A DNA stretch of 6,768 nucleotides from Chitinophagaceae bacterium (GCA_009996555.1 JAACZX010000527.1:1-6768), one strand, 5' to 3'; counted from the first letter of the stretch, positions 1 through 5,742 are shown. Numbers and translations are program-made. Notes: generated by a model not told the origin, from the letters alone.

Positions 1-338
1 GATTTAAGATTTTTCTGACGGAGCCATGCCATGCCTTTTACCCAGAAGTTGGCGGAAGTTGCCTGCTCATTTACAAGAAACAACATCCTGTCGTCCGGAA
101 TACTACCGGCACCTGCAGATTTTAAATAATCACGAAATAAGCCTGCATCACTGTCAGCATAAGAAAGCGGGCGAATGTGCTGGTAAGTTGAAATGCCAAG
201 GATCATGGCATAACTCTGCCCCCCCACCACTGCAGAGGTATCAGCAGGTTGCGTAGTCTGGGCTTGTGCTAAGTTTAATTCTGCATTAAGTAAAAAAAAT
301 GCAGTCAGCAGAACAAGGAGGGCTTTACAATTTCGCAT
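1..338 (-). CDS. Secreted caspase-family (peptidase C14-like) protein, 5' part only
   Basis: This is a partial gene: only the first 112 codons are present, and it runs off the left edge without a stop. The start ATG (336-338 on the plus strand) opens a clear signal peptide: MRNC, a hydrophobic stretch ALLVLLTAFFLL, and a likely cleavage near AQAQ at about residues 29-32. A caspase/metacaspase first strand follows at about residues 47-75: YAMILGISTYQHIRPLSYAD, then SDAGLFRDYLKSAG. This matches the usual ALxIGxxxY...PLxxAxxDAxxxxxxL pattern of the C14 family. Residues 81-92 (PDDRMLFLVNEQ) resemble the second strand, followed by the A...W...MAWL helix. The catalytic His and Cys would lie downstream, outside the window, so activity cannot be judged. 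The signal peptide suggests periplasmic or extracellular action. It diverges from the CHASE2 gene across only 53 bp, which suggests a shared regulatory region and a functional link. Confidence 0.85.
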   Translation of the reverse strand, partial: MRNCKALLVLLTAFFLLNAELNLAQAQTTQPADTSAVVGGQSYAMILGISTYQHIRPLSYADSDAGLFRDYLKSAGAGSIPDDRMLFLVNEQATSANFWVKGMAWLRQKNLK

Positions 339-349
339 ATATTCGAAGG

Positions 350-357
350 CGAAAGTA
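350..357 (-). promoter_or_regulatory. Candidate -7 box for the caspase-family gene
   Basis: Read on the minus strand the sequence is TACTTTCG, one mismatch from the Bacteroidota -7 consensus TAnnTTTG. It ends 11 bases before the caspase-family ATG, giving a very short leader as is common in this group. A TTG about 20 bases further upstream could serve as a weak -33 element. No equally good box is seen in the 53-bp gap for the divergent CHASE2 gene. The call rests on motif and position only. Confidence 0.35.
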
Positions 358-391
358 CTTAAACAGATTTAAGAAGACAAGACCAAAACCA

Positions 392-1654
392 ATGCAGTCG
401 CCACCAAAACCACGAACTGGAAAAAACCGACAATCAATTTTAAAAAGAGCTTACAAGTCTTTCTACCATTTTTACCTGCGGTATCTTTTTAAGCGTGACA
501 CTATACTGGCAACTATTTCTGTATTTCTTTTTATCTGGCTGCTTTCACTCATCCCCTTAAACACCGGCATTCTCAATCCGTTTAAAACTGCTTTAAAGGA
601 TCTTGATTTTAACGACATTTCCTACTCTGTACTGAATAAAAATAAAAACACACCTATTGACAGCCGCATTGTTATTGTAAACATTGGCAATGCCGACAGA
701 GCAGGGCTTGCTATGATGATTGAACAACTGAAAGCAGCTGAGCCAAAAGTAATAGGGCTTGATGTTACATTCAATTCAGCAAAAGATCCTCATACAGATT
801 CGTTACTTGCAAGTACAATTGCCAACAGCTCCAACCTTGTTGTGGTTTCAAGGCTCGACTGGAAAAATAAAAAAACACCGGAGGATGTTGGTTATTTTGG
901 CCGGTTTGAAAAATATCATGGCTATGCCAACCTGATTGGTGAAGATGGCGGGACCATCCGCAGCTTTTCACCTTATGAAAAGTCGGACAGTATCGTATAC
1001 AGCAGTTTTCCTGTGGCAGTAGCAGAACTCGCCGACAGCAAAGCAGTAGAAAAACTCAGAAAACGTAAACGTGAATACGAGATCATTAACTACAGCCGCA
1101 ATACTGATCAGTATGTGATTATAGAAGGAACAGATGTGCTGGAGAACAATGTAGCAGCTTCGCTTCTTAAAGATAAAATTGTGTTGATGGGCTACATCAA
1201 TCACGATCCATTCAATATTGAAGACAAACATTTTACACCGCTTAACAGCCGCTTTGCAGGAAAATCCACACCGGATATGAACGGCATTCTGATACATGCC
1301 AATATTATTTCAATGGTGCTGGATGGAACATATATCCGAAACATTCCGTCTGGTATTTTCTGGATCATCACCATCCTGATAGCCTGGCTGCATGTAGCAC
1401 TGTTCATGCGTTATTATATTGAAGAGCATATCTGGTTTCACCTGGTAGCAAAAGTGGCGCAGATATTCTTTGCGATCCTCTCTGTTTACATCGGTATTCT
1501 TGTATTTGATTGGTTTCACTTAAGATTTGACACCAAAATCTCATTAATTGTCATTATCTTGGCCATCGATATTATCTATTTCTACGAAGCGCTCGCTGTA
1601 TGGCTGCATACAAAATTTGGTTTTCAAACCAGTTTTCATTCAAAATCACATTAA
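392..1654 (+). CDS. CHASE2-domain membrane protein without an output domain
   Basis: A 420-residue inner-membrane protein. A basic N-terminus (1-35) leads to TM1 at about 38-56 (TILATISVFLFIWLLSLIPL). A large extracytoplasmic CHASE2 sensor domain (about 68-315) follows, then three closely spaced C-terminal helices (about 322-340, 352-374, 382-404). CHASE2 hallmarks are SRIVIVNIG (91-99), KVIGLDVTF (119-127), and the C-terminal DKHFTPLN...PDMNGILIHANIISMVLDG (278-312). In the family, CHASE2 normally feeds a kinase, cyclase or CHAT domain. Here the protein ends 16 residues after the last helix, so any output must be through a partner. I chose the ATG at 392 rather than the in-frame ATG at 299. 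The upstream one would put 31 extra residues over the start of the divergent caspase-family gene, and those residues (polybasic, no domain) look non-native. The next gene follows after 6 bases, so the two are almost certainly co-transcribed. Confidence 0.85.
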   Translation: MQSPPKPRTGKNRQSILKRAYKSFYHFYLRYLFKRDTILATISVFLFIWLLSLIPLNTGILNPFKTALKDLDFNDISYSVLNKNKNTPIDSRIVIVNIGNADRAGLAMMIEQLKAAEPKVIGLDVTFNSAKDPHTDSLLASTIANSSNLVVVSRLDWKNKKTPEDVGYFGRFEKYHGYANLIGEDGGTIRSFSPYEKSDSIVYSSFPVAVAELADSKAVEKLRKRKREYEIINYSRNTDQYVIIEGTDVLENNVAASLLKDKIVLMGYINHDPFNIEDKHFTPLNSRFAGKSTPDMNGILIHANIISMVLDGTYIRNIPSGIFWIITILIAWLHVALFMRYYIEEHIWFHLVAKVAQIFFAILSVYIGILVFDWFHLRFDTKISLIVIILAIDIIYFYEALAVWLHTKFGFQTSFHSKSH

Positions 1655-1660
1655 TCAATC

Positions 1661-2566
1661 ATGAAGCACATTCACATCTTCCTCCTGCTCACATTTTGCA
1701 GTATGGTAGCAAATGCCCAAAAGGCAAACTCTTTTCTCGTTTATTCTGTTAAGGGTAACGTTTCCATCGTAGAAAACAACAAAGGAACAAAAGCACAGAT
1801 CGGTAAACTGCTGACCGACAACTCAACAATCACAGTAGGTGCCAACTCATTGGTGAGCATTATCTGCAATGAAGCAAGTTTGTTTTCCATTACCAAACCG
1901 GGTACTTACAGCATGACCCAGTTCAAAGATTCCTGTTTGGCAAACAAAAGTTCCATTACTTCTAACTACCTGAAGTTTATCTGGAACCAGCTTACCACAC
2001 CCAAAGGGGCTCCGGAGAAAAACCGCAAAAGCTACATGAACAATGTGGGTGCTGTGAGCCGCACAAACATCAGCATCTGGATCGATTCAAGACTGGATAC
2101 AATCAATTATTACAGCGGCGATTTCCCCATTTCATGGAAATGCTATTCTGATGCAGATGAGTTTACGTTTGATATTTACGAAGAAGCAGAAAACGGCAAA
2201 CCTGTTTTCCAGAAAACTGTAAAGAAAACAAGCGTTCCTTTTGCTGACTTTTCATCGAAACTGAAAAAGAACAAGCCTTATTTCTGGCAGGTAAATGTAA
2301 AGAACGAAGATCCTGAAAGACGTAAAGTTGTTTATATCTGGGATAAAGCTTCTTTTGAAAAATTACTGGCACAAATTCGAAGTGCACATAACGGAACTGA
2401 AACAGCTGCTGAAGAAAATTTCCGCATTGGCTTCTTACTTGAATCTGCAAGATTCTATTCAGAAGCATACGGTTATTACCAGAAAGCTGCACAGCTTAAT
2501 CCGGAACTGGAACTCTATAAAAAAACATTAGAGGCTTTCAAAAAAGATTATGCTATAGGCCAATGA
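1661..2566 (+). CDS. Secreted FecR-like domain protein with C-terminal TPR
   Basis: A 301-residue exported protein. The signal peptide is residues 1-19 (MKHIHIFLLLTFCSMVANA, cleavage before Q20). Residues 25-90 read as a FecR-like beta domain: VKGNVSIVENNKG, then IGKLLTDNSTITVGANSLVSIICNEASLFSIT, which is the usual 'raise threshold, set default, test value' pattern of FecR domains. Residues 137-230 form an Ig/Fn3-like segment (FPISWKCYSDADEFTFDIYE...KPYFWQVNV). Residues 252-286 contain one TPR-type helical pair (FRIGFLLESARFYSEAYGYYQKAAQLNP). There is no lipobox and no TM helix after the signal, so the protein is probably periplasmic. It is not the classical FecR anti-sigma type, which has a cytoplasmic N-terminus and a TM segment. 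It is the second gene of an operon with the CHASE2 protein (6-base gap) and is followed by a strong terminator. It may be the soluble partner of the CHASE2 sensor; that role is inferred from context. Confidence 0.75.
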   Translation: MKHIHIFLLLTFCSMVANAQKANSFLVYSVKGNVSIVENNKGTKAQIGKLLTDNSTITVGANSLVSIICNEASLFSITKPGTYSMTQFKDSCLANKSSITSNYLKFIWNQLTTPKGAPEKNRKSYMNNVGAVSRTNISIWIDSRLDTINYYSGDFPISWKCYSDADEFTFDIYEEAENGKPVFQKTVKKTSVPFADFSSKLKKNKPYFWQVNVKNEDPERRKVVYIWDKASFEKLLAQIRSAHNGTETAAEENFRIGFLLESARFYSEAYGYYQKAAQLNPELELYKKTLEAFKKDYAIGQ

Positions 2567-2587
2567 TCAAACTCATTTTACTTTTTG

Positions 2588-2615
2588 AACGGCTGCTACA
2601 TGCAGCCGTTTTTTT
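2588..2615 (+). terminator. Intrinsic terminator after the CHASE2/FecR operon
   Basis: A perfect 9-bp stem, AACGGCTGC (2588-2596) and GCAGCCGTT (2602-2610), closes a 5-base loop (TACAT) and runs straight into seven T residues (2609-2615). It begins 21 bases after the stop of the FecR-like gene. This is a textbook rho-independent terminator. It also makes read-through into rlmH unlikely, so rlmH should have its own promoter. Confidence 0.92.
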
Positions 2616-2678
2616 GTGAAAGAAAAAGAAGTCATTCATCCATCTTCTACCGACATTTGCAGCCAAACGCTACACACA

Positions 2679-3152
2679 ATGAAGATCCGCTTCTGGAGCA
2701 TAGGCAAGCCGCATGAACAATATGTAAAAGCAGGTGTGGAAGATTTTACAAAACGCATCTCTAATTACTACCCGGTTGAATGGAGCATTATTCCTGTGCC
2801 GAAAAATGCAGCTGCACTTGGTGAAACAGGTTTAAAAAAGAAAGAAGGAGAAGTATTGCTGGGCATGCTCGATAAAGATGACTACCTGGTTGCATTAGAT
2901 GAGCGTGGCAAACAACTGAGCAGCGAAGGCCTGGCAGAATTTATTATGAAACGCACCAACGAAAGCACAAAGAATCTTGTGTTTCTGATTGGTGGAGCGT
3001 ATGGCATTGATGAAGCGGTGATGCAACGGGCGAATTACAAATGGAGTTTATCGCAATTGGTGTTTCCGCATCAGCTGGTGCGATTGATCTTAGCCGAACA
3101 GGTATACAGAGCCTGCAGCATTAACCGGAATGAAAAATATCATCATAGTTAA
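2679..3152 (+). CDS. rlmH: 23S rRNA (pseudouridine(1915)-N(3))-methyltransferase RlmH
   Basis: A 157-residue protein of the SPOUT (alpha/beta-knot) class; the family is about 155-160 residues. RlmH methylates N3 of pseudouridine 1915 in helix 69 of 23S rRNA on assembled 70S ribosomes, using S-adenosylmethionine, as a cytoplasmic homodimer. Recognisable blocks are the N-terminal MKIRFWSIGKP, VALDERGKQLSSEGLAEFI (71-89), the SAM-binding knot LVFLIGGAYGID (100-111), WSLSQLVFPHQLVRLILAEQVYRA (122-145), and the C-terminal NEKYHHS with the conserved YHH. The ATG at 2679 gives the conserved N-terminus. An in-frame GTG at 2616 would add 21 unconserved residues and begin next to the terminator T-tract, so it is rejected. 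A weak -7 like box GACATTTG (2652-2659) lies 19 bases before the start. A heptad repeat begins at 3151, overlapping the last bases of the stop codon. Confidence 0.95.
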   Translation: MKIRFWSIGKPHEQYVKAGVEDFTKRISNYYPVEWSIIPVPKNAAALGETGLKKKEGEVLLGMLDKDDYLVALDERGKQLSSEGLAEFIMKRTNESTKNLVFLIGGAYGIDEAVMQRANYKWSLSQLVFPHQLVRLILAEQVYRACSINRNEKYHHS

Positions 3153-3178
3153 GTACCAGGTACGAAGTTGGAAGTACG
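3151..3178 (+). repeat. Heptad tandem repeat, four units, consensus AAGTACG
   Basis: Four consecutive 7-bp units read AAGTACC, AGGTACG, AAGTTGG and AAGTACG. The tract starts within the rlmH stop codon and its last bases merge into the palindromic repeat unit that begins at 3177. It includes an 11-bp palindrome (GTACC-A-GGTAC, 3153-3163) that follows from the unit sequence. The 7-bp period is visible directly; the units are degenerate, so the tract is old or constrained only in length. No coding potential is claimed. Confidence 0.7.
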
Positions 3179-3198
3179 TCTGACGCCCTCGTCTGACG
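3177..3198 (+). repeat. Single arm of the nested-palindrome repeat (intergenic copy)
   Basis: This 22-bp unit consists of two CGTCNGACG nonamers joined by CCCT, with T at both centre positions. It matches the left arm of the element in tilS (4915-4936) at 20 of 22 positions; the two mismatches are exactly the two palindrome centres. Similarity appears to continue downstream: GGATG then AA.AACTT, then TCAG occur in the same order after both copies, with a small gap. No matching right arm is present here, so this is a half element or a solitary unit. It lies between heptad tracts in the rlmH-rhomboid gap. Confidence 0.8.
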
Positions 3199-3219
3199 GA
3201 TGCAGCAAGAACTTTATTT

Positions 3220-3283
3220 CAGATTTTAGATTTACGATTGCAGATTTCATGACTCACGACTAACGATTCACGACTTACGATTG
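3220..3283 (+). repeat. Heptad tandem repeat, nine units, ending ACGAYTN
   Basis: Nine 7-bp units with one extra base after the fourth: CAGATTT, TAGATTT, ACGATTG, CAGATTT, (C), ATGACTC, ACGACTA, ACGATTC, ACGACTT, ACGATTG. All fit NNGAYTN. Further partial copies occur downstream: TAGATTT at 3302-3308, and ACGATTA plus ACGAAAT at 3317-3330, the latter reaching the rhomboid start codon. With the upstream tract and the palindromic unit it fills most of the 176-bp gap between rlmH and the rhomboid gene. Heptanucleotide tandem repeats of this kind are known from cyanobacteria and are seen in some Bacteroidota. Confidence 0.75.
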
Positions 3284-3301
3284 ACATTGCCTATTTCTCA
3301 T

Positions 3302-3309
3302 TAGATTTG
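3302..3309 (+). promoter_or_regulatory. Candidate -7 box for the rhomboid gene
   Basis: TAGATTTG is a perfect fit to the Bacteroidota -7 consensus TAnnTTTG and lies 19 bases before the rhomboid ATG. A TTG at 3281-3283, 18 bases upstream of the box, can act as a weak -33 element. That TTG belongs to the last heptad unit (ACGATTG), so part of the promoter may be built from repeat DNA. Confidence 0.55.
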
Positions 3310-3328
3310 AACATAAACGATTAACGAA

Positions 3329-3937
3329 ATGGATATTCCTGTTACCTACCTCATTATTGGATTTACCTGCCTGGTTTCAATTCCTGCTTTTGGAAATGAA
3401 AAGATGATCAACAACATGGTGTTCTACCCTGCACGCATGAAAAACGGGAAAGAACTCTATCGTTTTTTAACGCATGGTGTGTTGCATGGCGACTACATGC
3501 ACCTCATCTTTAATATGCTTACGTTGTACTTCTTCGGCCCTTATGTTGAAGGATCAATTCTTGGAAAGCTTCCCTTTATTCTTTTATATGTTACTGCATT
3601 GGTTGCTTCTTCTGTGTTTGATTTCTTTAAACATAAAGACAATTATCATTATCGTTCGCTTGGTGCATCGGGTGCGGTATCGGCAGTGCTGTTTGTAACA
3701 ATCATTGTTGATCCGTGGGCAAGGAATATTTGCCTGTTTGGTGTATTGTGTTTACCCAATATCATTTTCGGCATTGCTTACATTGCGTACTCCAGCTATA
3801 TGGATAAACGTGGCGGCGATAATATTGGCCACAATGCTCACCTGTGGGGTGGCGTGTATGGCTTCATCTTTGCTGCTATTGCAAGACCCGATCTTTTACA
3901 AGGATTTATTGAGCAGTTAACGCATCCCCGTTTTTAA
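3329..3937 (+). CDS. Rhomboid-family intramembrane serine protease
   Basis: A 202-residue polytopic membrane protein with six probable TM helices, the bacterial rhomboid core. Rhomboids cleave transmembrane substrates within the bilayer using a Ser-His dyad. Visible signatures are HGDYMHLIFNM (53-63, the HxxxN of TM2 at H58 and N62, oxyanion and loop contacts), the catalytic GASG (S114 in 112-115), and GHNAHLWGGVYG (167-178) with catalytic H171 followed by the GxxxG-like packing motif. Both catalytic residues are therefore intact. The stop overlaps the 3' end of tilS on the other strand by 21 bp. A consensus-like promoter lies just upstream, so it is probably transcribed alone. The natural substrate cannot be read from the sequence. 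Confidence 0.93.
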   Translation: MDIPVTYLIIGFTCLVSIPAFGNEKMINNMVFYPARMKNGKELYRFLTHGVLHGDYMHLIFNMLTLYFFGPYVEGSILGKLPFILLYVTALVASSVFDFFKHKDNYHYRSLGASGAVSAVLFVTIIVDPWARNICLFGVLCLPNIIFGIAYIAYSSYMDKRGGDNIGHNAHLWGGVYGFIFAAIARPDLLQGFIEQLTHPRF

Positions 3938-5326
3938 CGAGAGCTTTAATACAGCAGTGGTACTGTCGGTGAGTTTAAAACGATCATCAATCCGGTGACC
4001 AACAACCCAGATGATCTTTTTATTGCTTTCCAGCACCCACACATTTTCTTTTTCGGTCTTCGATAATTTCTGATCGATAAAGAAACGGGCCAGCTTCTTT
4101 TTCTTCTTCATACCAAGCGGATAAAAGTAATCGCCTGTTTTATACTTACGCAACAGCAGGGGAAATGCGATGTGCTTTGCATCAAGTAATGCTTCTGTAT
4201 TGGAATTGGGAATTGGGGATTGGGAATTGGGGATCTGTTTCACTTCTAAAAGTCCTGCGGCAAATCCTGTTGTTCCCGGTCCTTCCACAATTACATGTCC
4301 AAGTTCTGCATCTTCAACCGGTGCAATTACCAGCCATGCACGGTTTTTAATAATGCGGAATGCAAGTATTGGCGATGTAATGAACTTACCGGTTTCTGCA
4401 ACCGCCAGCTTTTCCACTTCTGCAATTTGTTTTTCAGTAAAGCCATAGGGTTTGATGATCTCGTAGATCAATGCCCGGTTGTTGTACTGCAATAACTGCT
4501 TGGCAGGAATATGCACTTCAGCTCCTTTTTCTTTACACAGTTTTTTAATGAGTTGCTGTGTTGCTAATTTGTACAAAGCATCAATTGATTTGAAGCGTTC
4601 AAGATTATCCTGCAGATTTTGTTTTAACTGCGGATATACTTTTTCAATAGCCGGAATAATTTCGTTGCGGAAAAAATTGCGGGTGTATTTCGACGATTGA
4701 TTGGATGAATCTTCTCTGTACTGCAGATTATTTTCTACAGCATACTGCAGCAATTCTTCTTTTGTAAACGAAAGCAACGGACGTTTGATGTGTCCATAAG
4801 CAACCGGAATACCCGTTAAGCCATGCAAACCTGTACCACGGAAGAAATGCATGAGCAGGGTTTCGTTGTTATCATCGGCATGGTGGGCGGTAAGAAGGTG
4901 AGTGGGGGCCGCTGCGTCAGACGCCCTCGTCGGACGGGATGAAAACTTGTGCTCAGTTAATTCGTCCGACGAGGGCGTCTGACGAACAACCAACTCCTCA
5001 AACCATTCGTACCGCAACACACGTGCAGCTTCCTGGATGGAAAGTTTCTGTTCAGTTGTGTATGCTGCTGTATCAAATTTCTTTACTAATACTTCCACAT
5101 TGTACTTGGCTCCTAATGAACGCACAAACGCTTCATCGCCTTCACTCTCCTCTCCTCTTAATTGAAAATTGCAATGTGCAATGCTGAAGTTATAGCCGGA
5201 CTTTGCACAAAGATCAACCAGCACCACACTGTCAACTCCACCGCTAACGGCAAGGAGTAGTTGATCTTTGGATTGAAAAAGATGATGCTGTTGAATGTAT
5301 TGTTGAAAACAGGAAAGAAAACTCAT
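3917..5326 (-). CDS. tilS: tRNA(Ile)-lysidine synthase TilS with two repeat-derived insertions
   Basis: A 469-residue cytoplasmic PP-loop ATPase that converts C34 of tRNA-Ile(CAU) to lysidine, changing decoding from AUG to AUA; normally essential. Motifs are the PP-loop SGGVDS (28-33), HCNFQLRGEESEGDE (51-65), LLTAHHADDNNETLLMHFFRGTG (144-166), RPLL (182-185), REDSSN...TRNFFRNEIIP (204-225), and the C-terminal TilS domain GDYFYPLGMKKKKKLARFFIDQKLSKTEKENVWVL (398-432). Two segments look foreign. Residues 115-137, between EELV and the LLTAHHADD block, are encoded by a 70-bp stem-loop repeat. Residues about 365-376 (IPNSQSPIPNSN) are encoded by a 7-bp tandem repeat in the linker before the C-terminal domain. 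Both keep the frame, and all catalytic motifs remain. The ATG overlaps the upstream DUF3592 stop by one base (TAATG), suggesting translational coupling. No terminator is visible at its 3' end, which lies inside the convergent rhomboid gene. Confidence 0.95.
   Translation of the reverse strand: MSFLSCFQQYIQQHHLFQSKDQLLLAVSGGVDSVVLVDLCAKSGYNFSIAHCNFQLRGEESEGDEAFVRSLGAKYNVEVLVKKFDTAAYTTEQKLSIQEAARVLRYEWFEELVVRQTPSSDELTEHKFSSRPTRASDAAAPTHLLTAHHADDNNETLLMHFFRGTGLHGLTGIPVAYGHIKRPLLSFTKEELLQYAVENNLQYREDSSNQSSKYTRNFFRNEIIPAIEKVYPQLKQNLQDNLERFKSIDALYKLATQQLIKKLCKEKGAEVHIPAKQLLQYNNRALIYEIIKPYGFTEKQIAEVEKLAVAETGKFITSPILAFRIIKNRAWLVIAPVEDAELGHVIVEGPGTTGFAAGLLEVKQIPNSQSPIPNSNTEALLDAKHIAFPLLLRKYKTGDYFYPLGMKKKKKLARFFIDQKLSKTEKENVWVLESNKKIIWVVGHRIDDRFKLTDSTTAVLKLSLKTGMR
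4201..4235 (+). repeat. Heptad tandem repeat inside tilS, five units, consensus GGGAATT
   Basis: Five successive 7-bp units on the plus strand: TGGAATT, GGGAATT, GGGGATT, GGGAATT, GGGGATC. On the coding (minus) strand they encode the low-complexity IPNSQSPIPNS segment of TilS, about residues 365-376, lying just before the C-terminal domain. Because 7 is not a multiple of 3, the frame rotates across units, so three units are needed to return to phase. The 35-bp length suggests flanking bases were trimmed or that the tract arose in place. Confidence 0.85.
4915..4984. repeat. 70-bp palindromic (REP-like) element inserted in tilS
   Basis: Two perfect 22-bp inverted arms (4915-4936 and 4963-4984) flank a 26-base loop (4937-4962). 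Each arm consists of two CGTCNGACG palindromes joined by CCCT (left) or AGGG (right). Centre bases are A and G in the left arm and C and T in the right arm, fully complementary. The element lies inside tilS in frame and encodes residues 115-137 of the protein (RQTPSSDELTEHK...SRPTRASD). It resembles REP/BIME pairs or, because it is inside a gene and in frame, the Rickettsia palindromic elements. No RAYT-type transposase is present in the window. Confidence 0.9.
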
Positions 5327-5742
5327 TAGCTAACTAAATATTTATAAGTCATCCACAATCCTGACAGTAAAAAAACTACTCCGAAAACTAACATCACGTA
5401 TGAAATCTTTGAAAAATCAAATTTGGTTTTGAAAATATATTCAGTTGGATTATCGGGATTATAAATAACAATAACTTTCTGTCCTTCTTTAAAAAGAAAT
5501 CTGGGAGGAGCAATAGATGCTTTTTGCTCAATCAGCTTTTTTTCTTTGGTTTGAAACCGAATAACAGGATATGATGCGCTCATGTTATTTATTCCGTTTG
5601 ATGTTTCAAAGCCGTTGATTACTCCATCAGTCTCAACACCATCTTGCAATAACACTTTTCGTTTATCCATTAATTGAAGTGCTACATAAATAGCCACTGT
5701 CCCTACAACTAAAAAAACTATCGGAATAAAAATATCCTCCAT
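5326..5742 (-). CDS. DUF3592-like two-TM membrane protein
   Basis: A 138-residue protein with an N-terminal TM helix (about 4-24, IFIPIVFLVVGTVAIYVALQL), a soluble beta-rich middle, and a C-terminal TM helix (about 113-132). The middle has GVETDGVINGFE (35-46), YPVIRFQTKEKK (58-69), FKEGQKVIVIYNPDNPTEYIF (84-104). The 'G...G.V', 'P.v.F.t', 'G..v.v.YnP.nP' pattern is that of DUF3592, a family without an assigned biochemical function. Its stop codon overlaps the tilS start by one base, so the two are probably translated in tandem. The region is noticeably AT-rich (about 25-33% GC in the lines I counted) compared with tilS. Upstream there is a 62-bp gap holding no clear promoter, only a weak AAGA/TCTT hairpin. 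Confidence 0.75.
   Translation of the reverse strand: MEDIFIPIVFLVVGTVAIYVALQLMDKRKVLLQDGVETDGVINGFETSNGINNMSASYPVIRFQTKEKKLIEQKASIAPPRFLFKEGQKVIVIYNPDNPTEYIFKTKFDFSKISYVMLVFGVVFLLSGLWMTYKYLVS

Noticed and set aside
13..23. TCTGACGGA similar to the end of the palindromic repeat
   Set aside because: Only about nine bases match, there is no CGTCNGACG palindrome, and it lies within the caspase-family coding sequence; probably chance.
26..256. Plus-strand open frame of 76 codons
   Set aside because: It is antisense to the caspase-family gene, and the peptide has no recognisable features.
299..391. Upstream ATG start for the CHASE2 gene
   Set aside because: It would overlap the first 40 bases of the divergent caspase-family gene, whose signal peptide is convincing, and adds a non-domain basic stretch. 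The ATG at 392 is preferred.
2616..2678. GTG start extending RlmH by 21 residues
   Set aside because: It begins at the terminator T-tract, and the added residues do not belong to the RlmH family; MKIRFWSIGK at 2679 is the conserved start.
3153..3328. CRISPR array in the repeat-rich gap
   Set aside because: The units are 7 bp and contiguous without unique spacers, and there are no cas genes nearby.
4165..5187. Several plus-strand open frames within tilS
   Set aside because: They are antisense to a well-supported gene, low in domain features and rich in Cys/Leu/His as expected for shadow frames; several include the repeat sequences.
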